Below, piece after piece: positions 58,786 to 64,000 of a stretch of DNA of 64,000 nt. Numbering within the stretch: the stretch's first letter is position 1; the number at the start of each line of letters is the position of its first letter. This stretch comes from Mucilaginibacter_A sp964236465 (GTDB lineage Bacteria > Bacteroidota > Bacteroidia > Sphingobacteriales > Sphingobacteriaceae). The notes under the pieces were generated by a model. The model had not been told where the DNA came from. It did not search any database and saw only the letters and a list, made by a program, of their open reading frames with translations. The stretch is taken from the NCBI GenBank assembly GCA_964236465.1, contig CAXSBZ010000001.1, positions 1 through 64,000 of the forward strand, in the 5' to 3' direction. A program made the translations under genes and the position numbers.

Positions 58786-58899
58786 CAGGACACACCCCTA
58801 ACCCCTCTCGAGAGGGGAAGCATAGTTCATTACTTTTATATCGTTTGGAAAGGTTTGCGAGCGATTTCCCCTCTCGAGAGGGGTCAGGGGTGTGTCCTG
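58786..58899. repeat. Long inverted repeat with a palindrome in each arm
   Basis: Arms 58786-58819 and 58866-58899 match inversely at 33 of 34 positions; each ends in the perfect palindrome CCCCTCTCGAGAGGGG. Such 'acccctaacccctctc' elements are dispersed in Bacteroidota gaps. The 383-base gap 58653-59035 also holds a motif copy and a terminator. Confidence 0.88.
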
Positions 58900-58981
58900 C
58901 TGTTGTTTATATTTAGACAAGTTTTGACCATAAAAACTGAATAAAAGTTTAAACAAGTTCATAATCAGATTTCTCAAAAAC

Positions 58982-59014
58982 CAAAAAAACCCGAAACTTT
59001 CATTCCGGGTTTTT
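58982..59014 (-). terminator. Terminator of the Met-rich protein gene
   Basis: On the minus strand ACCCGGAA / TTCGGGT with a nine-base loop, followed by a run of T. Confidence 0.7.
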
Positions 59015-59035
59015 ATTGATGTTTTAAAACAAGGA

Positions 59036-59359
59036 TTACATTTTTTCCATGTGTTCTTTCATCGGCATCTTGTCAACTTTGCCGCTCATCATCACGCTTT
59101 GGCCGTCTTTCAGCATCATTGATTTTCCGTCTTTCATCTTTACCATGCCATCGGCCATCACTTTTGTGCCGTTTTTCATGGTCATGGTTTCGGTCATGGG
59201 TATAGTTTTGCCATCTTTCATGCACATCATTTTCCCGCCGTTCATCATCACACAATTGTCCATTTTCATGTGTTTCGGATCCATTTTGGCCATTTTTTGC
59301 TGAGCCATTGCGCTGCAGCTTAATGTAGCAGCAAATACAAAAACAAGTATCTTTTTCAT
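59036..59359 (-). CDS. Secreted Met-rich repeat protein, DUF6799 type
   Basis: Protein of 107 residues. Signal peptide MKKILVFVFAATLSCSAMA, then repeated units of the form MxNGxKM / MKDGKxM (MMNGGKMMCMKDGKTIPM, MKNGTKVMADGMVKMKDGKS). Methionine makes up about a quarter of the mature chain. Met-rich exported proteins often bind Cu(I) or Ag(I), so copper handling is a reasonable guess, but no copper genes lie near. ATG 59359 is chosen over one six codons upstream. Confidence 0.75.
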   Translation of the reverse strand: MKKILVFVFAATLSCSAMAQQKMAKMDPKHMKMDNCVMMNGGKMMCMKDGKTIPMTETMTMKNGTKVMADGMVKMKDGKSMMLKDGQSVMMSGKVDKMPMKEHMEKM

Positions 59360-59426
59360 AATTTTTAGTTTTACCAATATTACGAATATTTCTAATGAGC
59401 ATTTGTTTTTTTATGCAAGGTTATAT

Positions 59427-59452
59427 CGTTTTTTTGGCGATAAAAGAAGCAT
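59427..59452 (-). repeat. Dispersed motif, exact core
   Basis: Reverse copy: CGTTTTTTTGGC then exact core GATAAAAGAAGCAT. Confidence 0.88.
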
Positions 59453-59548
59453 CCCGAATTTTTTATTTAATTGAATCTAACGCTTATCATTCCTTCAACC
59501 AAAAAAATGTTGAATAGATTGTTATATTTGATTTTTGCAATAACAATA

Positions 59549-60487
59549 ATGACAAATATCAAAAGCACTTCGCTCAAAGAATTTTATGAACAGGCTGCTG
59601 TTTTTACCGGCAAAAATATCAGCGCGCTTTTACCGCCGGATATCAACAAAGAAATTGGCCATTTCAACGTTTTTGATATTGCCGAAACGATTGAGGAAGT
59701 TAAGCGGAAAGCCGTGATGCCCTACAACCGTCGGGCGTATTATAAAATCAGTTTGATTAGCGGCAGAAGCCGGGCAGAATATGCCGACAAGGTAATCGAT
59801 ATTGAAAAAAATGCTTTGCTGTTTGCCACGCCGAAAGTACCTTATCATTGGGTGCCGAAAGACGAGCAATTATCCGGCTGCTTTTGTGTTTTTACAGATG
59901 AGTTTCTAATCAAAAATAAAAGCGGGCTGGTGCTGGATGAGCTGCCGATTTTTAAGGCCGGCGGCTACCCGGTTTTTCAGATCAGTGAGCAGGAAACTGA
60001 AGAAATAGCTTTGATTTTCAATAAGATAAAAAAAGAAATCAGCTCAGATTATGTTTACAAATATGATCTGATCCGCAACTATGTAATCGAACTGATCCAT
60101 TACGGCCAGAAGCTGCAACCGATAACTACTTTATATCCGAACAGCAATGCTTCGGCACGTGTTACTTCTTTGTTTGTTGAGCTGCTGGAAAGGCAGTTTC
60201 CGATTGAATCACCGCATCAAAAACTTCGGTTGCGCACGGCAAAAGATTACGCCGATCGGCTGGCCATCCATGTCAACCATCTCAACAAAGTTTTAAAAGA
60301 AAGTACCGGTAAAACCACCACAGAAATTATTGGCAGCCGCGTGGTACAGGAAGCCAAAATCTTGTTGAAACAAACCGACTGGAACATTTCTGAAATTGCT
60401 TATAGCTTGGGTTTTGAAGAAGTGGCACATTTTTCAAACTTCTTTAAAAAGCAAACCGAAGCGTCGCCAGTATTTTTTCGTTCCTAA
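59549..60487 (+). CDS. AraC-family regulator of the adjacent SDR gene
   Basis: Regulator of 312 residues. An N-terminal cupin-like sensor (YYKISLISGRSRAEYADKVIDIEKNALLFATPKVPYHW) precedes the double helix-turn-helix (TAKDYADRLAIHVNHLNKVLKESTGKTTTEII and WNISEIAYSLGFEEVAHFSNFFKKQTEASP). Lies 96 bases before an SDR gene in the same direction, a common regulator-target layout. ATG 59549 fits the family; the frame is open to 59471. A motif copy (59595-59622, core CTGCTGTTTTTACC) encodes AAVFTGKNIS. Confidence 0.88.
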   Translation: MTNIKSTSLKEFYEQAAVFTGKNISALLPPDINKEIGHFNVFDIAETIEEVKRKAVMPYNRRAYYKISLISGRSRAEYADKVIDIEKNALLFATPKVPYHWVPKDEQLSGCFCVFTDEFLIKNKSGLVLDELPIFKAGGYPVFQISEQETEEIALIFNKIKKEISSDYVYKYDLIRNYVIELIHYGQKLQPITTLYPNSNASARVTSLFVELLERQFPIESPHQKLRLRTAKDYADRLAIHVNHLNKVLKESTGKTTTEIIGSRVVQEAKILLKQTDWNISEIAYSLGFEEVAHFSNFFKKQTEASPVFFRS

Positions 60488-60583
60488 CTAATGTTTGAAT
60501 TTTACAAAGATTGGATTGAAGCTTGCAACTGATAAAGCTGTTTTTGGCTGAACTTTGTTTTGTCTAATTAAACAAAATAAATA

Positions 60584-61348
60584 ATGACAACAAACAGTAA
60601 AATAGCCTTGGTAACCGGCGGCAGCCGCGGACTTGGCAGAGACATGGCCATAAACCTGGCTAAAAAAGGTATTGATGTAGCACTAACCTACAACAGCAAT
60701 AAAGCAGAAGCAGACAAGGTGGTGGCAGAGATTGAGGCAGCCGGACAAAAAGCTGTTGCCCTGCAACTGAACACCAGCGAAGTGAAAACTTTTGATGCCT
60801 TTTTTGACCAGCTAAAAACAGCATTGCAGGAAACTTTTAACACGGACCATTTTGATTTTTTGATCAATAACGCTGGTACTGCCTTGTACGCGCCTTTTGC
60901 AGAAACAACTGAGGAACAGTTTGATACCGTGTTAAATATCCATTATAAAGGTGTTTTCTTTTTAACGCAAAAGGCTTTACCCATTTTGAATGATGGCGGC
61001 CGGATCATTAATATTTCTTCGGGTTTGGCGCGTTTTTCTTTCCCCGGTTCTTCGGCTTACGGCTCCATGAAAGGTGCTATCGAAGTGTTGACCAGGTACT
61101 TGGCAAAAGAATTAGGCCCACGCCATATTGCAGCCAACATTGTGGCACCGGGAGCCATTGAAACAGATTTTGGTGGAGGCCACGTGCGGGACAATAAAGA
61201 GGTGAACGATCAAGTTGCAAGCGTTACAGCTTTAGGCCGGGTTGGTTTACCGGATGATGTTGGCAGCGTGGTGGCATTTTTGTGTACCGAAGATGCCAAA
61301 TGGATCAACGGACAACGGATCGAAGTTTCCGGCGGGATGATGTTGTAA
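60584..61348 (+). CDS. Short-chain dehydrogenase/reductase
   Basis: NAD(P)-dependent oxidoreductase of 254 residues of the classical SDR type: cofactor motif TGGSRGLG (11-18), NNAG, ISSGLARFSFPGSSAYGSMKGA with the catalytic Ser and Y-x3-K, and the C-terminal GQRIEVSGGMML. Basic residue spacing favours NADP. Probably induced through the upstream AraC regulator. Substrate unknown. A motif copy (60798-60824, CTTTTTTGACCA, core GCTAAAAACAGCAT) lies inside. Confidence 0.92.
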   Translation: MTTNSKIALVTGGSRGLGRDMAINLAKKGIDVALTYNSNKAEADKVVAEIEAAGQKAVALQLNTSEVKTFDAFFDQLKTALQETFNTDHFDFLINNAGTALYAPFAETTEEQFDTVLNIHYKGVFFLTQKALPILNDGGRIINISSGLARFSFPGSSAYGSMKGAIEVLTRYLAKELGPRHIAANIVAPGAIETDFGGGHVRDNKEVNDQVASVTALGRVGLPDDVGSVVAFLCTEDAKWINGQRIEVSGGMML

Positions 61349-61355
61349 GTTTTAT

Positions 61356-61445
61356 AAATTTTAGGTGCTAAAAGAAGCATCGTTTTAATTTAGGCTGATA
61401 AGAATGGTTTTTTGATGATACTGTTTTTATCAGCCTTTTTTTGGT
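61356..61445. terminator. Bidirectional terminator made with an inverted motif pair
   Basis: Reverse motif copy 61356-61381 (AAATTTTAGGT, core GCTAAAAGAAGCAT) and forward copy 61419-61445 (core ATACTGTTTTTATC, then AGCCTTTTTTTGG). AGGCTGATAAGAA (about 61393-61405) pairs with the TTTTTATCAGCCT part of the second copy and is followed by T residues. Confidence 0.8.
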
Positions 61446-61446
61446 T

Positions 61447-61707
61447 TTATGCAACCGTCAATACTTTAACTTCTAAAGTATAACCCAACTTTTGCATAAT
61501 ATCTTCGCAATCCTGGTATTCTAATCCGAAAGCTTTCACATCAGCCAATCCAAGTTGTGCCAGGATATTTCTGATCGTATAAAATTCATCATCTTCATAT
61601 GAGCCTTTCATAAGGTTGTTCTCTGCCCAATTTACCAATTCAGTTGATGATAAATGATGTTGCAGATAGGCAAGTAATTGATCTGCTATGTTCTTTTTGG
61701 TTATCAT
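61447..61707 (-). CDS. Small acidic protein of unknown function
   Basis: Protein of 86 residues, MITKKNIADQLLAYLQHHLS, helical, with FYTIRNILAQLGLADVKAFGLEYQDCEDIMQKLGY in the C-terminal half. It resembles immunity or antitoxin-sized proteins, yet no toxin is beside it; the Shedu gene lies divergently 200 bases away. I do not recognise a family. Confidence 0.6.
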   Translation of the reverse strand: MITKKNIADQLLAYLQHHLSSTELVNWAENNLMKGSYEDDEFYTIRNILAQLGLADVKAFGLEYQDCEDIMQKLGYTLEVKVLTVA

Positions 61708-61907
61708 TTAAGTTTTTGATGTCCTTTATCAATCGGATAAAATCCTTAGCTCGAAGGTCGGGAAACGGAATTACAAATCCCGACTAACCAAGTAATGCTT
61801 TTTAGAAGCTTTTATACGTTGCTTAATTTGATATTTTTGATGTAAATTAATACCGAAAATTGTAAACTTCATTTAAAATTCTTTCCAGTTATTACAAAAT
61901 AATTAAG

Positions 61908-63116
61908 ATGGCAGATAGAAAAACTATCCACGAAAATAAAGTTCCTGAAAAAACTTATATAAGTCCAGCTTTTCCGCAGATTACTACCACAACTGATGAT
62001 AACGGCGAATTAATTAAAGAACATAGTAACATAAGAATAATTTCTAAAGTTATAGATTCGGATGAGCAATATTCTTTTACAAAGATTAAAAATGAAATAC
62101 TTATTAGAAAGACGGATAAAGGGCGGCAAGAGATTCGAGCAACAATCTTTGAAGATGGTAGAGGAATAAACGTTCTCAATTTTCAACGCTATACATCTCC
62201 GTCAGGCAAACCGCATGAAACATCTTTTTCATTTGTTGGAGATGAAATTGAAACATTATACAATTTCATTTACAATCTTAAATCAATACCAATAACAACA
62301 TCCGCAAGCACAAGTATTAAAGATACTGATATTAAAAACGATCGATTTTCAACCGAAGATATAAAAGCTTTTATAATAGACCACCAAGAACTTCTCTCAG
62401 AACTAATTTCGACTGAATTAACTAAAGAAGATATTGTTGCTTTAGGTTATCGGAAAAAGCAGTTAGAAATTTTTTACCGTTTACTACATGATAGAAGTTA
62501 CTTTGATAGCTTAAAAATAAAATATGATGCGTTTGGAGATGAAGCTCTGTGGCAAAAGTTTTTTGAAAAAAACACATGGATTTTTGGATATGGCTTAAGT
62601 TACGTTTTCAATACACCTTTAGAAAACAGTAAATTAGAGCAGGTTGTAGCAGGTTCTGATTTTAATAGTTCTGGAAAAAGAATAGATGCGTTGCTTAAAA
62701 CTAAAGGGATTATAGAAAGCTTCTGCTTTGGCGAGATTAAAACACATGAAGCATTACTGTTAAAACCTATGACGAATCCTTATCGACCCGAAAGTTGGCA
62801 AGTTTCTGATGAAATTACTGGTGCTATTGCTCAAGTGCAAAGAACTTTACAAAAATCAGTCAGCAATATTTCTACTAACACAATCATTAAAGATAAGCAG
62901 GGTAATCCAACAGGTGAAAATATATTTTTATATTCACCAAAAGCATTTATTGTAATTGGAAGTTTATCTGAGTTTGAGACGAAAAATGGAATAAATGAGG
63001 ATAAATATTCATCATTTGAAATGTTTAGGCAAGGACTAAATAAAATTGAAATTATAACTTTCGATGAATTATATCAACGTGCGCTTTTTATAATTAAGAA
63101 TAGTGAAACAAAGTGA
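61908..63116 (+). CDS. Shedu (SduA/DUF4263) anti-phage nuclease
   Basis: Protein of 402 residues. The C-terminal domain (about 205-395) has the DUF4263 hallmarks: EALWQKFFEKNTWIFGYGLSYVF, the PD-(D/E)xK-type core D260 (GKRIDALLK) and E276-x-K278 (CFGEIKTHEALLL), then SDEITGAIAQVQRT. The N-terminal ~200 residues are strand-rich and probably sense the phage signal. Shedu is a single-gene defence system whose proteins assemble into nuclease oligomers. The gene is AT-rich, carries no dispersed motif, and stands alone with its own 200-base upstream region. Confidence 0.9.
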   Translation: MADRKTIHENKVPEKTYISPAFPQITTTTDDNGELIKEHSNIRIISKVIDSDEQYSFTKIKNEILIRKTDKGRQEIRATIFEDGRGINVLNFQRYTSPSGKPHETSFSFVGDEIETLYNFIYNLKSIPITTSASTSIKDTDIKNDRFSTEDIKAFIIDHQELLSELISTELTKEDIVALGYRKKQLEIFYRLLHDRSYFDSLKIKYDAFGDEALWQKFFEKNTWIFGYGLSYVFNTPLENSKLEQVVAGSDFNSSGKRIDALLKTKGIIESFCFGEIKTHEALLLKPMTNPYRPESWQVSDEITGAIAQVQRTLQKSVSNISTNTIIKDKQGNPTGENIFLYSPKAFIVIGSLSEFETKNGINEDKYSSFEMFRQGLNKIEIITFDELYQRALFIIKNSETK

Positions 63117-63121
63117 TATTC

Positions 63122-64000
63122 TTACCTCACCTTCCAAACATTATTCCCCCGATTCACATCCGGCAAAACCCCATCCGGATCAACCTGAACTTGCACCACA
63201 TCCTGCGTAATTAGCATATCAAAAGTAACTGCTTTGTTTTGCAGCCAGGTTTCTACCGGGAAAGTTTGCCGTTGCTTGCTACCATCTTTTAAAGTGATTT
63301 CTACCGCAAAAGGCATCGCCATTTTTTCCAAGTTGGCAACCGTAATGCGGATGCTTCTTTTATCACCTATTTTTTGGTATTGTACATCGTGGATGGCCAA
63401 ATCCAGTTTCCAGTTGTTGTAAAACCAGCCTTTCCAAAACCAGTTCAAATCCTCTCCTGCCCCGTTTTCCATCGAACGGAAAAAATCATCCGGCCTTGGA
63501 TGTTTGTAAGCCCAATTTTGAATGTATTGCCGGAAAGCATAATCAAAACGATCTTTTCCCAATATTTGTTCACGCAGCAAAATCAAGCCGAAAGCAGGTT
63601 TGAAATAAGCAATCGGATGACGGTATTTTTCTTTGATCGCGTCCGCAGCGGTCATGATAATTGGTGCGTTGGGATCGAGAATAGTTGGCACAATTTCATC
63701 TGCCGGATTGCCTCCGCCGGGCGCATATTCGCCATCGCGCTTGGGCGCAAACTCGCCTTTGTTAAACACATCCGAAGCGTAAACATCTATAAACGTGTTG
63801 AAACCTTCGTCCATCCAGGCAAAACGGCGTTCGTTGCTGCCCACAATCATCGGGAACCAGTTGTGGCCAATTTCATGCGCCGTTACCCAAAAAAGTTCTT
63901 TGCCTTTATCCGTAATCCCGTCAAACACAATTCCCGGATATTCCATGCCGCCTGCCACGCCAGCTTCGTTAACCGCAACCGGCCAGGGATACACAAACCA
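63122..64000 (-). CDS. M1 family aminopeptidase, N-terminal part outside the window
   Basis: The minus-strand frame runs from the right window edge to a stop at 63122, 293 codons, and has no start inside. It holds the M1 zinc site HEIGHNWFPMIVG followed by WMDEGFNTF (HExxH-x18-E) and the upstream exopeptidase-region WPVAVNEAGVAGGMEYPGIV, then YFKPAFGLILLREQILG and a C-terminal beta domain ending DVNRGNNVWKVR. An exact motif copy (63351-63377, core ATGCTTCTTTTATC) is near the 3' end. Probably exported, peptide-degrading. Confidence 0.92.
   Translation of the reverse strand, partial: WFVYPWPVAVNEAGVAGGMEYPGIVFDGITDKGKELFWVTAHEIGHNWFPMIVGSNERRFAWMDEGFNTFIDVYASDVFNKGEFAPKRDGEYAPGGGNPADEIVPTILDPNAPIIMTAADAIKEKYRHPIAYFKPAFGLILLREQILGKDRFDYAFRQYIQNWAYKHPRPDDFFRSMENGAGEDLNWFWKGWFYNNWKLDLAIHDVQYQKIGDKRSIRITVANLEKMAMPFAVEITLKDGSKQRQTFPVETWLQNKAVTFDMLITQDVVQVQVDPDGVLPDVNRGNNVWKVR

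Noticed and set aside
1..64000. CRISPR array
   Set aside because: The dispersed motif recurs but at irregular spacing, in both orientations and inside genes; no regular repeat-spacer pattern or cas gene is present.
1..64000. Dispersed motif as an insertion sequence or MITE
   Set aside because: Copies inside conserved genes keep normal protein length and there are no terminal inverted repeats or target duplications, so substitution is more likely than insertion.

Overview
The window comes from a Bacteroidota chromosome, most likely the Sphingobacteriaceae (Mucilaginibacter/Pedobacter type). Supporting signs are TAnnTTTG-type promoter elements, DUF4142 and DUF6799 family proteins, a bifunctional hisB, an HsdR-N-like gene divergent from holA, an LuxC-type acyl-CoA reductase next to a dicluster ferredoxin, and REP-like palindromes of the 'gtcatttcgac' type. 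Genus placement is inference. There is no rRNA, CRISPR array, prophage or complete insertion sequence; one tRNA gene (Cys) is present.

Layout. 1-3 kb: two-component sensor operon, cut by the window start. 3-8 kb: YihY/BrkB membrane protein, small secreted protein, BamA/TamA-like lipoprotein barrel, TrmH-family RNA methylase, tRNA-Cys and a 57-residue basic protein. 8-16.4 kb: pyrD, holA, an HsdR-N-like protein, a second outer-membrane barrel, a START-like protein, a PAS protein, guaB, then small AT-rich genes. 16.4-29.5 kb: valS, M13 peptidase, then housekeeping genes (mnmD, mazG, nitroreductase, nitrilase) mixed with toxin-antitoxin modules: DUF433 with a decayed DUF5615 remnant, an intact YoeB pair, a YoeB pair whose toxin carries an in-frame stop, and HigBA. 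29.5-37.8 kb: histidine operon, a possible leader peptide then hisG-D-C-B-H-A-[PIN module]-F-IE. 37.8-50 kb: HEPN protein, WD40 protein, DUF4142 lipoprotein, NlpC/P60 hydrolase, ferredoxin and acyl-CoA reductase, ftsE, grpE-dnaJ, a five-PAS sensor and a double ABC ATPase. 50.1-53.5 kb: AraC regulator, Tet(X)-like flavin monooxygenase and TetA-like efflux pump, a probable acquired detoxification cluster. 53.7-64 kb: thioesterase, M28 peptidase, nucleoside phosphorylase, Met-rich secreted protein, AraC/SDR pair, a Shedu (DUF4263) defence protein and the end of an M1 peptidase.

The most striking signal is not a gene. A non-palindromic motif of about 27 bases (core ATGCTTCTTTTATC or ATGCTGTTTTTATC and close variants, then 4-5 variable bases, then AAAATTGG) occurs about 66 times in 64 kb, roughly one per kb, in both orientations (37 forward, 29 reverse by my count), in intergenic gaps and inside conserved genes. 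Its architecture and density resemble DNA uptake sequences of Pasteurellaceae and Neisseriaceae. I do not recognise it as a described element in Bacteroidota. Its function is unknown; uptake signal, or binding site for a genome-wide DNA-binding protein, are inferences. Its longest absence (4.1 kb) covers the Tet(X)/efflux cluster.

Other signals of note: a palindromic 15-base repeat inserted in frame inside valS; a toxin-antitoxin-like module between hisA and hisF that seems to have displaced the normal hisF start; a sigma-54-like promoter before grpE-dnaJ; and two PAS proteins that end in a histidine-kinase dimerisation segment without an ATPase domain.
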